A model generated the notes under the pieces. That model did no database searches, was not told where the DNA came from, and was given only the letters and a program-made list of their open reading frames with translations. Shown in pieces: positions 1 to 13,779 of a DNA stretch of 64,000 bases. Every line of letters starts with the position of its first letter. Position 1 is the first letter of the stretch. This DNA comes from Crotophaga sulcirostris. Lineage: Eukaryota > Chordata > Aves > Cuculiformes > Crotophagidae. The position numbers were made by a program, and so were the translations under genes. Where the stretch lies: contig VYZB01000013.1 of the NCBI GenBank assembly GCA_013397455.1, forward strand, positions 4,971,923 to 5,035,922, given 5' to 3'.

Positions 1-3000
1 CGATGGAAAGTTAAGAGTAGATTTTGGTTCATTGTCACAATACGTAGCAAGAAAATTGGATCTTTGGCACTGAGAAGGAGAAATAAACCATTGTTGATGT
101 CATGAAATTTGCTAATATATCCATAAATATACATTCTATAGGAGAGGAATTAAAAGACAAAACTCTAGTTTAATTCTAGCATTAATATTGCCTTGTACTG
201 CTCACAGTATCATTACCTCAAATTTATATTATCATTCTATTAACCAGATGCCAGCTCATAGATGCAATTACTGCCTGATATATCTCTAGATGTTTCCTTC
301 ACAACCATCATCTTAAACTCTTATGAAATAAATTGCTACATCACCTTCTGTATGATAGGATCACATCTCTGTCATAAATGGATGCATTTAGTCTTTCCTC
401 TGGCCTCTTCAAACTCTCACTAGCATATCAAATACTTAAAATTTCATGTGAATTTACTGGTCTGATTAGGAGATCTTAACATGAGAATGACTTAATCATC
501 CTCCAAACTGACCTTTGTAATACAATAAAAATGTGTCAAAATGCTTGGATAAAAGACCTAATCACATGTAAGGACAAGATTAACATAATAAAATCTATTT
601 GTTTTCCAACATCAACCAAAATCTGTAAATATGATAGCAATTTTTAGTTTGTGGGTTCCCTTCCTGTGTTAAATGTATATGATTATTTATCAGTCTTGAC
701 CTGGATTAAATTTATCATTATGATCAACCGATTCCCTAGTCCTTTCTCAGTTATACAAATATAGTAGTTTATGGACATTTTTTTTGTATTATATGTGTCT
801 ACAACAGTCCTTATATAGAGAAATATATGCTACCAGAGCTACATTGTCTTAAATGATTCCTTCATAACTACTAATTTGAAACAAAAATCTGAAACAGTCA
901 TTTTAAGGTAAAGCAATGTGTTTCTTTCTTTTTTTTTCTGTTTTTTCGTATTTTTTTGTTAGACCTAAAGATATTGGGGGGGAGGAGTAGAAAAAACATA
1001 ATTGTGTCATATCTGATGTTCATTTCTATTTTAAAATTTGTGACAAAAAAAGAGGAAAGTGGAAGATTTTGAATGCAGTCATATGAAATAGGCAGTAAAC
1101 ATAAACATAAGGAAGAAAAACTATTATTGTTTACAAAATTCATGGCAATGCATTTTGGCATGGAATTATCTGGAATTATTATGTGTTTTTTTTCAAATTT
1201 TGCTTTATATTTTGATACAGTTATAAAATATTAAACCATGGAAAATTCTACTTTTTTTCAGAAAATTGTGCTTTTGGTGCAAAAACGATACATCACTTTG
1301 CAGAAATTGTGAACTTGCATGTTAAGCAAATTATACGTAGTAGATGACTTTTTCCTCTTTCTTGTACAAAATATCTTTTGCTTTCAGAAAGGGCAGCTTG
1401 AATAAACAATGACAAAAAACAACAGGTGGGATGATATAACCCAAAATCTGGGTTTGTTCTACATGTTTTTAAATTCAATACTTATATTAAAATTAATGTT
1501 AGCAATTTAAGTGGACGGGGCTATAATTCTTACCAATACTATAATGCATCATGACAATGCATTACTTTTATTGATGTGGATTGGAAAAATGTATTATTCA
1601 TCATAACATAGTGTATAAAGCCTTCACCAATATCCCTTCAACTGATTCAAGTTTATTAGCAAGAGAAAAGACAGTCTTATTTCCTCAAGAGTTAATGATC
1701 TAATATACATGACAAATTTTTAATAAAAGAGGAGAGAATTTTTTTTTCCACTTTTTTCAGGATTAGGCACCTCATTGCTGCTAGAATCAATACTACTGCC
1801 CAAGTGTGCTGAGTCCCATCATAAGTCTTCCCTTGGTGGACTTGTAATCATGGAAAGAGGCAGTATAGTACTTCTACGTCTAAAATACCAGCACAAACAA
1901 AGCTGTTCTTCCATTTCTGGTGGGGACTGTTTTTGAAGAGAAATATGTTCCAGATAGAGTGCCATATCTCAGAACTACCAACTGTCTAAATGTGTGACTT
2001 AGGCTTTTTGTAATAGTTTTATCTTGTGATTCCCTGTTGCAGGGATTTATTGACTAACATAAATTCTGTTATGTAATTACCCTGCTACTAAAACACACTA
2101 CATCAGTCTCTACCTGTCTTGTTGGAGCTGTTCCACTTTAAATAAATAAATATTCACTGGGCCAGAAAAAACCAGTAATTGGCTCTATACACCACTGATT
2201 AAGGCACTTACTTGGGAAATATGAATCAGATGGAAGCTATGGCTCCAATTGTTATTTATATAAAGCGGTACAGCTCCAGCCTGTCCTTTAACTTTCAGTA
2301 GATTAGGTAGGTTGCATGTCACTTACAGGTACTTGAATCCCAGTTCTAAATCAGGCTAATAAGGAATAACTTGACATTGTGTATCGTGAACTTGTATTAA
2401 TTGGACATTTTGGGAAAGAAGGAGGCCTCAGTACTCTTTTACATTAACCAAAGAAATATATGTTACAGCAATTTCTAAAATATAAAAACATAATGAAATT
2501 AAATCTTTCATCTCTCTCCACAAGAACTATACACTGCTTAAAGTTGTAGTTAATACTACCTTGGAGAAATATTTGTTCATTACCAGAATGTTCTTTAATT
2601 CCCTAATACATTATTATGCAAATACATATGTATATATAACATATATATAAAAAGTGGATGTGTATTAGTTACTAAAAATTGTCTGCTCAAGTGGTCAAGA
2701 AAAATGGTTGAATATTACTATAAGAACACTCAGAAAAGTGGAATTTTACTGTACAGCTGTTGTGGGTATAACCTTTTCCAGACCGCATGCACCTATCTCT
2801 TGTACAATGTTGTGCAGATGCTTATAATGCCTAATGTGGGTGAGCAAAAAGATGTTTGGCTTTTAAAATGTTACAGTAATTTCCTGGTAATAAATATAAC
2901 ATNTATATTTACAGATAATTACATAAATATTTGTATATAATGCTACTCTGAAGTCTTTGAAAGGTGCCTTTTTCACCAGTTCCTTAGTTTTCAGGGGGTA

Positions 3001-4280
3001 GGGAAGAATAAGCAGAGATACTTGTAATGGAAATATTCTACCTTAAAGATGATTTCAGACAGCTATAAAGTAAACATACAAATAGGCATGTTATCTGGCT
3101 CAGAGAGTGGTCGATAGAAGAAAATAAGAGTATCATCTAGTGTTCAATTTATATGACCTATTTTAGGCCTGAATATTATAGGGTAAGATAAATCACAGCC
3201 TGAAAGTGGTTATTCGTTGGCAGAGATTGCTAAGAAAAAATAAACATCTGAAATCCTATGTATTCTCCAGGCATGGTTCTCTGGATCAACATGACTTTTT
3301 ACATTTTATTTTCAAAAAGTGATTTATTAAAAGTAATTTGTCTCTTTTAAGATTGATGGTAAATATTCCTAAGGCTTATATTTCAAAATCTAACAGGAAA
3401 GGTGTTAAGCTGAGGGTCTCCTTGATTTCACTGAATTAAAATACTTGAGTCATTGCACAGAAACATGTCTATTTGCAGACATCTGTTTGTCAGAGGCAGA
3501 GAGTTTATTTGAAAACTTCTATGGAATTTTTTTGAGCCTGAAAAATTGTAATCTTCAATCTGCCATTCTCTTAATTTAGAAAACGAGTTTCTCAAGACAT
3601 CTTACATGCTTAATGTGTCTGACTTGAAGAACTATTTAATAACCTAAAAATTCTGAATTTTGTTGTAGTTAATGAGATATACTAGAATACGTTTTTTTGG
3701 CAAACAAAAAAATTTAGGTACATTTTGGGTTCAATTTAGTGAGGGCTGTTTGAAAATTAAACAGGAAAGCTGCATAGCAGGTCCCCAATTAAACACATTC
3801 TGACACGCTATTGAAAGACAGGATAAGTTTTGATCCTTGAAGAGACTCATTATATAGAACAATCACAGTTGTCAACATTGTGTTTCAACATATCAAATGA
3901 AAGTTAAATATTTAAAAAGACCTGGTTAAAGTAGTCATAGGAGGTTGATAAGAGTGTCCTTATTAAGGGCAACATTTACTGGACATCCTCTATTATAATT
4001 TCCCGAATAATTTAAGGTGTTAAGAAAAGACTAATCAAGTAGACAATGTTTTGCTCATAATGCTCTTACGGTCTCAGCAAAAGGAGTGCAAGGGTGGGAA
4101 CAAAACTACAGAAAAGCAACAGAAGTACAAAAGATATCAAATCTCTGAGATTGACCAGTAGGGTAGATGTCTATGAACGAGACTTTATAGGTTGTATGTA
4201 TAGAGCACACAATGAGAACCTATTATAATACCTTGCGGAACAGGAGGACATGTATTGTACAGCCTTATTTCACACACAAA

Positions 4281-4324
4281 TGCATGTGTGTATATGTATA
4301 TATATATATACACACACACACACA
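4281..4324. repeat. TG/TA/CA compound microsatellite
   Basis: A TG run passes into a TA run and then a CA run, so the two ends are roughly complementary and the tract could fold into a hairpin. It is an ordinary dinucleotide microsatellite. Confidence 0.9.
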
Positions 4325-5131
4325 TTTATATATTTTTATTTTTATTTGAGTATGTTTATGAATTTGATAAATATCAGAGCATTATTTGCACCAGACATCT
4401 TATCTGAATTTTCTGCTTTTCCCAAGGTGAATTCTAATGGAAAATATTTAAAATTAGTACTGTTTTAATACACTGAAGACTACTCAGTAACTAGCATGAT
4501 TTTAGTGAGATAGAAAAAAGAAAAAGTGGATCATTTATATTCAATATGCTACCTTTTCCATTTCTAAAATGACAGAACTAAATCATTTATAGTACCTTGC
4601 AATTAAATGCAAAGCTAGTTCAGTCTGTTAGTGTATATTCTTTTTATCAGAGATTTTGTCCTCCACAGTATTTCAATATTTAAGAGAACGTCATGGGAGC
4701 CAAGTAACTTCCACTAATGTGGCTGCCGTCAAGAATTTTAGAGGCATCATCATTTTACCCCATGAGTCACTTACTCATTACATTCAACCAATGACGTTAG
4801 CAGCTGATAGATGTTTATTAATAGTTGTTACTGCGCTGCGCTAATCATCCAAACACAGAATTTAAAAGAGTACTATCCTGAATTATACTGACACAGAGAA
4901 TTCAAAAAGTTGTGTCAATATTCCTGAATACTCAAGGAAGTAAACATAACTACTTTATTTAAAAATAGTGAAATTAGGCACATTATTTTTTAAACTCAGA
5001 TAGGGAAATATGGGCTGACTTGCTGTTAAAAACATAATTCTTAAAAATTGCATTAAAATATTGCCTTCAATAGTCACTTCTGTAATAGGCTTGATAGGGG
5101 ATTTTTCAATGCAGTTTTTATTTGCTTTGGT

Positions 5132-5160
5132 CATTATTGTTATTATTATTATTATTAATA
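5132..5160. repeat. ATT trinucleotide microsatellite
   Basis: Short run of TTA/ATT units with one interruption, in unique DNA. Confidence 0.85.
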
Positions 5161-7470
5161 ACAATATTAATCCAATGTGCGAATTAAAAAGCAAGGTCAA
5201 AAAAATGCTTATGCTCTTTATTTTGGTCCTTACATCTGTGTGGTGGTGATATCTACATAATAAAGGGAAAAAATGATTGACAGGAGATTGACAGTGTATT
5301 TTAGCATCCTTCCTCCAGCCTGCATTAATCTTTCTTCATTGAAACTACTGTGAAGACTCTAAGCTTCTGAATTTTTTTAAGCAAGAAAAACCAAAGCAAA
5401 CCAAAGTCCTGCCAGAAAATATCTTAAGTTTTTCTAACATGGAACAGCTTCTTCTGTTCTTCAGCAGAACAAGGATGCTTGTTTGAGGCCTGGAACTGAC
5501 AATATTGTCTGGATCAGTGACAGGTATCTTATCTCATCAATTCGCTACTAGAAACAGGTGCATTACACCTCTGGATTTCTAATGTGCAACAGGGCTCTGT
5601 AATCCTTGAGAACTTCAGAAATAGCAACTTGTATCTGTCATATGGCTGGGACTACCTGTCCGTCAAACCAGAATTTACCTCTCCAAACGAAAGCAGTACT
5701 GCTTTTTCTCAGAAGCTGTCCAAAATGATACCATCACCTAGCCTTCTGGCTAAACACTGCTTAGAAAAAGAATGTAAAACTGTCATTCTCCACACTTGCT
5801 TGTCCAACTGCAGATATTTTTAGGTAGCATTTCCCTGTTGAACTTGTCTGCCACAGAAGGCCACTGCAGAAGTCAGTGCTAAGATTTGTAGAGACAGAGT
5901 GGGGTTTTTTTGTCTGGTTTTTTTTTTTTTTGGTGGACATTAATTGTTCCCAGGTAAACATTCACATCTATGGAAGAAAAATATATTGTGTCTACAGAGT
6001 AAGACCACCTAATTTTTTACTTGATTTGCAAATCACTAAACCATACTGAGAGTAGAATGAGGAAGAAACTATTATCTTTCTTACCTTTATTAGTCAGCCA
6101 CTGTTAGTCAGTGCCAGAGCCAAGATATAGGATTGCATGGGGATTTGGTCCAACTAGAGATATTTTTGTGTTTTCCAGTTTGGAGGCTTGAGAAGGAAGA
6201 AGCAGAGCTATTAAAGTCCCTTCCAGAAAACATACTGCTTTTGGGCATTCAAACCCAACCTGGCTTTTTAATAGTAAAGTGAAACTTTTAAGGTTAGAAT
6301 GCTTTTCTTAAGATCTATCTAAAAATTGAAGACATGGTTTAAATAAAATAAGGGATAATTACTTCTGTAAATAGGTAATAGCTAGAACATTTCTAATGTA
6401 ATTTATCCCTGAACTATAGACAAGTGAACTTAAGCGTCAAAATAAATGAGTGAGCTAGGTGTCTGTGCTTCCATTAGGGTTAATGTAGAGCTATGGAATG
6501 ATTACTTCACCTACACATGAGGTATCCAAAGTTATCCCACATGGCTTTTACATATATGAACAGAAGCATGGGTGTCCTCTATGTTCGTGTCATTTATGCC
6601 AGATCTATGGGGATATTTTAGCCTAGAAACATTTAAAGTAATACTACACACCCAATTTTAAGAAAATGCTTTAATATCCCAATCCAAAAGTTAATAGAGT
6701 CTGAAGAATTATGCACGTAGCTATACATAAATTACTCCTTTTTGTTGAACTCTGTAGTTCTCCAGAGCCTACTGGCTACATTTAGATCTTTTTTTTATCT
6801 GTTGACTTTCTATTATGTGTCAGAAATTCAAAACATCTGGTTTCTGTGAAGACTCCTAAATCTACAATATAAAGCTGAAAACCTTTAGTCTTAGTTACCT
6901 AAATATGGAAAACTAGTGACGTTTGCAACTTGCTGAGTTATATGAGTCATGTACCAGGTAGGTGTTTAGGATGAAAACTTATAGGAAACTCACATCTTTC
7001 TGGGATAGCAGCTGGAGCCCAAATGGGATATCCTACAGAACCTAAAATGGCACCAGATGGTTAATGAATTTGATCATTAGCAAAATAACTTTGAGGTGAG
7101 ATGTAGTTTCTTAAATATCAACATTGTTTCTGCTATGGACATCTTAAAGTAAACTAACTGATCTCTAGCTGCTAGGCTAGAAATGTTCCTCTATAGACTG
7201 TGTGTTTCAGATATCCTAAGACATTCAAATGGCACTGCTCATCTACATTTAGGTTTCTGAAGTCCTTTGCTACTTATACCATACAATCCACAATCTTATT
7301 TTGTCAATATAAAACTGGAAAAGTATAAAAAGAGGTGATGTAAATATTGAATAGAATATGAAAGCCTAAAATACACATTGCAAACTAGCAAATTTAGTTT
7401 AAACTTTTGGAGATAAAAACCTGGGAGACCATTAAATAGATTAACATTTCAATAGATGCAACAAGTAAAC

Positions 7471-7534
7471 ATGCTACTGCATGGTTATTTAAATTCATAT
7501 TTTAAATGCTGCATGGTTATTTAAAACTCATAGC
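7471..7534. repeat. 32-bp tandem duplication, two copies
   Basis: CTGCATGGTTATTTAAA occurs at 7477 and again at 7509, with similar flanking bases, giving two adjacent imperfect copies with a 32-bp period. Confidence 0.8.
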
Positions 7535-8154
7535 ACATAGATTAAATAATATTACTTGATAATTTTGTTAATGAAAGAAGCTAGCCAATGGAAAAAAAAA
7601 GATACACGTCCATAAAAATGCCTTATAATATTGGGACATATGAAGGAAGCATATACATTAAGGAAGGAATGAAATATCCTAAGAAGGTAGTTCACGTGTA
7701 ATTTTGTGTGCAGTTTTGACTATCAATGTCAAAAAGAATTAAACCAACCTAGGAAAGTTATAATGAAAAGATGCTATAATGATCAGAGATCATGATCAAG
7801 CTTACAAAATAAGCCTGCAAGCAGCTATGTTTTCTTCTCTGTTAGATATAGCAGGAGAATAAACACAAGAAAAAAGAAATGAAGACCATAGTCCAGAGAA
7901 CAGCATTTGTTTAGGTTTTAGGTTTGTGTGGCAAAGTTTTGGTAATGGAAGGGTTTACAGAGAGGAGTGAGAATATGTCAGAGAAACAACACTGCAGACA
8001 AGAGGGTCAGTGAAGAAGAAGGTGCAGGAGGTGCTCCAGGTGCCAGAGCAGAGGTTCCCTAGCAGCCTATGATAAAGACCACGGTGAGGCAAGCTGTACC
8101 CCTGCAGCCAATGGAGGTCAATGGTAGAGCAGATATCCACCTGCAGCCTGTGGA

Positions 8155-8460
8155 GGACCGTATACTGGAGCAGGTGGATGTGCCCAAAGAGGCCTGTGAC
8201 CCCATGGGAAGCCCACACTGGAACAGGCTTCAGGCAGGACCTGTGGACCCATGGAGAGAGGAGCCCATACTGGAGCACATTTTCTGGCAGGACTTGTGCA
8301 CCCATGGGGGATCCATGCTGGAGCAGTCTATTCCTAGAGGACTGCAGGAATCATGCTGGAGCAGCTCGTGAAAAACTGCAGCTTGTGGGAAGGACACACA
8401 TTGGAGAAGTTTGTGGAGAAATGTGTCCTGTGGAAGGAACCCCATGCTGGAAAAGGGGCA
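8155..8460 (+). repeat. Imperfect ~50-bp repeats inside the LTR U3
   Basis: A CTGGAGCA-like core recurs seven times with spacings of 53, 52, 48, 38, 44 and 47 bp. Neighbouring words such as CCCATG and GCAGGAC recur with it. The array lies wholly within the solo LTR and looks like a decayed U3 repeat array. Confidence 0.75.
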
Positions 8461-8669
8461 GTTTGAGAAGTTTTACCCCTGAGTTAGAAGGAGTGGCAGA
8501 GACAATATGTGATGAACTGATCACAATCCCCTTCTCCTGTCCCCCTGTGTTGCTGGAGGAAGTAGAGAACTTGAGAGTAAAGTTAAGCCTCGGAAGAAGG
8601 GAGGAGTGGAGTGAAGGTAGTTTAGGATCTAGTTATTAATTTTCATTATCCTACTTTGATTTGATTGTT

Positions 8670-8675
8670 AATAAA
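8670..8675 (+). promoter_or_regulatory. LTR polyadenylation signal AATAAA
   Basis: Perfect AATAAA hexamer in the expected R position of the plus-strand LTR, about 175 bp before its 3' end. Confidence 0.55.
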
Positions 8676-10380
8676 ATAAATTAATTTTCCCCAGGTTAGG
8701 TCTGTTTTGCTTGTGACAATAATTGCTGAGTGGTATCTCCCTTTCCTTATCTCAGCCTAAAAGCCTTTTGTTATATTTTATTTCCCCTGACCAGCTGATA
8801 GAGCAGCTTTGCAGGGTACCTAGCACCCAGCCAGAGTCAACCCACCACAAGCACAAGCACATCGACACATCAACAAATCACTACAGATTGTCAGAGAAGA
8901 AACTTCATGTGGAAACTAAGTGTGTTTTTCCCATGAGCCTGAAGTTCCAAAGTAATCTGTAATAGGATGAAACAGTGGGGAAAAGTGGTTCCAGTGTGAC
9001 AATAACACAAAAATCTGAGTGCAAAAGGACAATAATCTTTGGCCTGCTAATGATATAGATTGCTGCCTGGAGATCACAACTGATGAACTTCAGAGTTTGT
9101 GTTAACACTCAACTACTGTTTCTACCATGATTCTGTGTAAAATCCAAGCAGACAAGTGTCAAAGACAAATTTTAAAGAAAATTTTTTCTGTAAATTGTTG
9201 GGCAATTTCTACAAAATCATATGACATCAAGGATAAACATAATGTCAGATTTGGTCACTGTTCTCAACTTTTCAGTCTCTCTTCACCATTTGCTGTATCT
9301 CAGGGGCAAGAGAAATTTATTATGGACTGGTTCAAAAAGGTCTGAAAACTAATACTTTCTGTTCAACAGAAATAACATTAACTATTTTCTTCAGTAGAGT
9401 AGTACACATTTTATTTTTTATTGTGGGGAGCTGGAGACTCAAACAGCTGTTCTTCCACTAAGGTTTCAAATCTCTGTTCAGGGAATGATAATGAACCAAA
9501 AATGGACAAGGTACAGACTTGCCCCTGACTACTATTATCTGTCTGTATGGAAACAAACACTGCTTTGCTTCTGTAAGAAATTATACAAATTAGTGTCTTC
9601 TAGCTTTTCAAAAGAGAACTGAAAAAAAGGCAGATTAACAGAACAAATAACAAGAGCTGCAGGACATGCTGAGGTCAAAATATCCAATTCCACTATCAAT
9701 TTCTCCTGTGAAAGCAATATGATGTAATTTTCCACACAGTAATTTGATTCATGTTGTTTGCATGAGCACAAATTTCAAAGGATCACTAGTTTTAGACAGA
9801 TTGGGAGAACAGATCTTTCTGCAGAAATAAAGTGAAATAGTATAAATTTCCTTCTGGCATCTTACGCTAAAGCTTAATTTACAGATACACATTTTAGTTC
9901 TTATAGGCAAAATATCTACAGCTTATATCAACACCTCCAGAGAATAAAAGATATATATTTTTTAATTTCATTGTTGAATTTTATAACATAAATGGATTGC
10001 TAAAACTTCTAATACTGTCTTTTTTCTTATTAAAATGTTACCCTTAAAATATTATAAAATCCATAACACATATCAGGACTTGAAAATTTCTCCCTACATT
10101 TACTGCATTTTTATACAACCACTCACTGAAGCAACAAATGCGTCAGACTATTTAGCCCTATCTGTAATATGTTGACATTTAACATTCATACCTTTCCTCT
10201 TGTCTTTTATTTATATGAATTTGGGGACATTGAGTCGGAAAGGACATATTAGGGTAAAAAAAAAAAAAAGAAGATTGGTATAAAATAGTAAATATTGATT
10301 CTGTTGTGTTTAGTGAGTCACAGTTCCCATTGAATCCACAGACACATAAGGAGACTGCTAAATCACCTCATAATGTGTAT

Positions 10381-10404
10381 ATGTATGTATGCACATACAT
10401 ACAT
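10381..10404. repeat. Perfect 10-bp inverted repeat, GTAT type
   Basis: ATGTATGTAT at 10381-10390 is followed by a GCAC loop and its exact reverse complement at 10395-10404, giving a 10-bp stem with a 4-nt loop. It is most simply a microsatellite with an inversion. Confidence 0.85.
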
Positions 10405-11670
10405 ATGTTCTTATGTACAAACCTAAAGGCGCTATTTCACAGAGATCTACTGTCTGCTTTCTTAACATCATTTGCTGCCTCTAAACAATCTCATTTATAA
10501 ACCCAAAGAAAAATAAGTCTATAAGTAATGTTGCAGAAAAAAAATTCGATATACATTTCAGCATGTGTTTTTAAATCCTCTGACTGAAACTCACAATCCT
10601 TTTACCAGCTAAGAACACTGATAGTAATTCTATTACCACTGCAATAGCCATCCCTCTCTAATTCTCTAGACACAATTACTGTGCACCATGCAAGATGAAT
10701 ACGAATTAACAGAAGAAAAAAACACTGTAAAAAAACAGAAAATCAGAATGGGCTGAAATGTTCCTGCAGGGGATGCTCTTGCACTCTCCAGTTTAACTGA
10801 AAGAGTTTCCAAAAACATTTAAGAAAGAGCAAGCAGGGAAAGGAAAGAAGAAAAATCCAAAACATAAAGCAGAATTCTGTATATGATTTTTTTCTACCCT
10901 TAGTGTTTCATACCAATACAATTAAAATTTAATTAACATGGTTATCTAGGATTTTTGTTTCATAGTACATGGCTATTTCAGTACTTTAAAGAAAGCAGTC
11001 AGTGATTATATTTAGAGAACAATCCATTGTGTTCCACTTTTTAGTCAGTAAATATTTGTGTTTAAATTTATGCTAAATTATAGGTAGGAAATTTAAGTAT
11101 AATGTGCTTTTCTTCTTGGGTAAATTTCCTGATCTCTGTTACCTTCACAAAAAAACCCACTATGAGCAACATTTAGCAATGGGCATACAAGAAAATAAAG
11201 TGAAACCAAGAAATAACAACCTGGCTTAACTTTGACATTTTTTGCATAAAACTAAAAAAAGTTGAAGATTAACACTTCATGCAGTTTACTACTACCTCTG
11301 TTGGAAGCATTTGCCATGGTGACAGCCTATTTTATTCTCCACAGAAGAGAATTTAAAAGTGAACAATGCTACCTAATATTTTGGTTTTGTAAAAAACCAA
11401 CCAACGAAACAAGACAAACCTGCTTTGTAGGAACTGGGTAAAGCATTTGTTGATTTAAAGTCATCCTAGTTTGCCTTACTTCTCAGATAGTCTTCTTAAT
11501 GGGAAACTATCTTCCATTTTTCTTATCTTTTTGTAATGTATAAATCCTTACATCCCACCATGATTTACAATCATAAGAGCATCTGCTCAATGCAATACAG
11601 TTCTGTCTTTTGATACAGAGGAACGTTCTCTACTGTTATAAATAGAGAAGTACAACACTTATGATTTTCA

Positions 11671-12420
11671 GTAAGAGATTTATTATTTAAAATCTTTATC
11701 AAAAGTAAAAGACCCAGGACAGGCACTGGACTGCTCAACTTAGATACTAAATTGGACTTTTATTTTCATCTCGATTGAGGGAAGTACCCAAGCTAGCAGG
11801 GCAAAATCTTCTTATGGGGGCTCTCAAAGACACTCACTCCCCACACCTAAATCAATAAGTTAGGTGTTTACTTCAGGAGAGCGGTTTTCGCAAGTGCTAT
11901 GTTTTTCATACAGGTTATATGTCCACATATAGGATTCAATCCTGCCGTTATCACCTTAAGTAACAAACATGAACTACAAGAGCACAAGGTCGATCTAGAG
12001 GTTTGACAAGGTTATGTCACAGGTCTAAATCCCTTCACCTTCACTTTAAATCACCTTCACTCTTATCTTACATTCTAATTTGATTCTCTATTTATCAATT
12101 ATTTCTCTTAAACTTAAGAATTATATCATCAGGGATCCCCTGAGTGACCACAGTAAACTAATCTACTTCTCAGGGCTTTTGGGGAGAGTTGGCAGACAAC
12201 AGTTTTTCTACTTTTCTTCAGGAATTTATGCCTCAAAAGGAAGGAAGAAAGGAAGGGTGGAAAGGGTGAACTCTTGCTGTGTTGTTGATTGTATCAGAGT
12301 TTCTCTGCAAAGATTTTGCTTCCTTCAGTCATCTTTCCTGAATTCCCTTTCAAATTTATGCTATGCTCTCTGATGTATTGCTCAGTTTGACCCTAGATTA
12401 TGAAGACAAAGGCAAAATGC
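11671..12420 (-). mobile_element. Possible unclassified LTR-like segment
   Basis: This patch keeps several CpGs (GAGCGG, TTCGC, GCCG, GGTCGA) in an otherwise CpG-poor region. It differs in texture from its flanks and carries AATAAA-like hexamers on the minus strand near 11680. I cannot identify terminal repeats or a target duplication, and the boundaries are guesses. It could equally be unique DNA. Confidence 0.22.
12238..12262. repeat. GGAA-type purine repeat
   Basis: Short run of AAGG/GAAGG units, purine only on the plus strand. Confidence 0.7.
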
Positions 12421-13779
12421 ATTATAGCTCACATAATACACATTGGACACTTTTCCAAAATTCCCATTACATAATATAAATGGAGAAGGGTTGTTTAGTC
12501 AGTTTTTATTTTTTGATAACCACTGAATCTGAATGAAAATTCATTGGCAGAAACTTCATTTGGTGGTGTTTGTCTATGGCAATCCTTCACATAATTGTTA
12601 TGGAACAGGCACCTAATCTGCTTAGCCTGATCCAGACTGTAAATTTGCTACTTGATAGAATTCTGGTTTTAGTGTTGACAATATAGCTGCGATCATGGAC
12701 ATCATAAAATAACTGCCAAGAACTGATCAACTAAATGGGGGCATGAGAACATTGAATGTCAGGACAAGCAAGGTTGTGTAATTCATGACATACCCCAAGA
12801 AACAGAGAAGGTAAATAAGCTTTCAAGAAAGAATGATTCAGATCAAGAGCACTTAAGGTTTGGAACTGGCTGCTACACTGATACATTCTTCTACTCTTTT
12901 ATTTAAATTCAGGCAATCTGGTATGTGTTTGGTTATGGGAAAGGATTTCTGAGCCCAAAGAGACAAATTACTGTTTCGCATAATCAGATTTTCAATAGCA
13001 CTTGGTCTCTGAGATGAATCAAAGATAAATTAAAAAAATCTGATGTTTACCCCCCTCGTCACCCTGATATGTATGAATATCCTGTGTTAAAAAATGTTAG
13101 TTTACAGAATATTCCACCCTGCTGACAAAAATTAATTCAAAAGAGGGGAAAACCACCAGTGTTTATTGTTATTTTCTCATTTGTCATCTTTCCGTTGAAT
13201 GGAAGAAACAGCTAATAACAATTTTCTATCCTTTATATTATTAGTCTAAATAGGCAACAAATTATGTTTTGATCACTGGCTCTCCAACATATCTAGTGTA
13301 CTAATACAGTGATTTCTAGATATGCCTATATTCCACTATAGAGTTGGCAATGAAACACAAAGGAAATCATGTGTTTCAGCTTCTGAAAGAAGTCCTTTCT
13401 CACTTTTTAAACCCAAGGTTTAAGTTATCCTTGTGAATTTTAACTGTGAAGCTGAGATGCAATGTTAAGATTTGCAGCGGTGCAGTCATTTTGGAGAATA
13501 CACAACAAGTGGGGCAACCTTTCAGTTCCTGGAGACACCAAATGGTAGAGAAAACTAAGATACAATTGATTTCCTGAAATTCAGTTTTCAAAATTGCCTT
13601 GTTCTTTGTTTCCAAAATTTCTATCTGGAAGACTAAATCTTTTTCTTTGCCAGGAAAAGAATTTAGACCTCAGTTTAGCAATATGAAATCTTGAAGGTGA
13701 TAGACTCTAGGGAATAATTACTGTATTTGTAATGTATAGGGAATTAATGAGTAAAGTCCTAAACCTTTGGTACGCATTC

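Larger units (their letters stand above)
1..7907. other. Unique AT-rich DNA, no gene recognised
   Basis: I see no coding gene, RNA gene or recognisable transposon in this stretch. Open frames are short (under about 85 codons), have no recognisable domain and appear on both strands, as expected by chance in AT-rich DNA. It contains simple repeats near 4.3 and 5.1 kb, one ambiguous base (n) at 2903, a 32-bp tandem duplication near 7.5 kb, and a CpG-retaining block at 4640-4850 described separately. Confidence 0.6.
7908..8849 (+). mobile_element. Solo ERV LTR (avian ERVL-like), internally shortened
   Basis: This block is much more GC-rich than its surroundings and resembles a common avian endogenous retrovirus LTR, read on the plus strand. 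It begins near TGTTTAGG, ends in ACCCACCACA, and carries an AATAAA polyadenylation signal at 8670-8675 followed by a T-rich, U5-like stretch. The U3 part contains imperfect units of about 38-53 bp with a CTGGAGCA-like core at 8165, 8218, 8270, 8318, 8356, 8400 and 8447. From memory of the family, part of the 5' U3 segment is missing, since leader-like bases near 7940 run straight into the GAGAGGAGTGAG segment. No gag, pol or env sequence lies on either side, so it is a solo LTR. I could not find a clean target-site duplication. The 172-codon open frame across it is incidental. The family assignment is from memory and needs a repeat-library search. Confidence 0.8.
8850..13779. other. Mostly unique AT-rich DNA
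   Basis: No gene recognised. Open frames are short and without domain signatures. A hairpin-forming GTAT/ATAC repeat lies near 10.39 kb and a possible LTR-like patch at 11.67-12.42 kb (listed separately). Confidence 0.55.

Noticed and set aside
5584..5823. 79-codon plus-strand open frame
   Set aside because: Short, without a recognised family; treated as chance although the surrounding GC content is slightly higher.
8121..8639. 172-codon plus-strand open frame
   Set aside because: It lies wholly in the ERV LTR repeat array, which is noncoding and GC-rich; overlapping frames are open in other phases and on the other strand.
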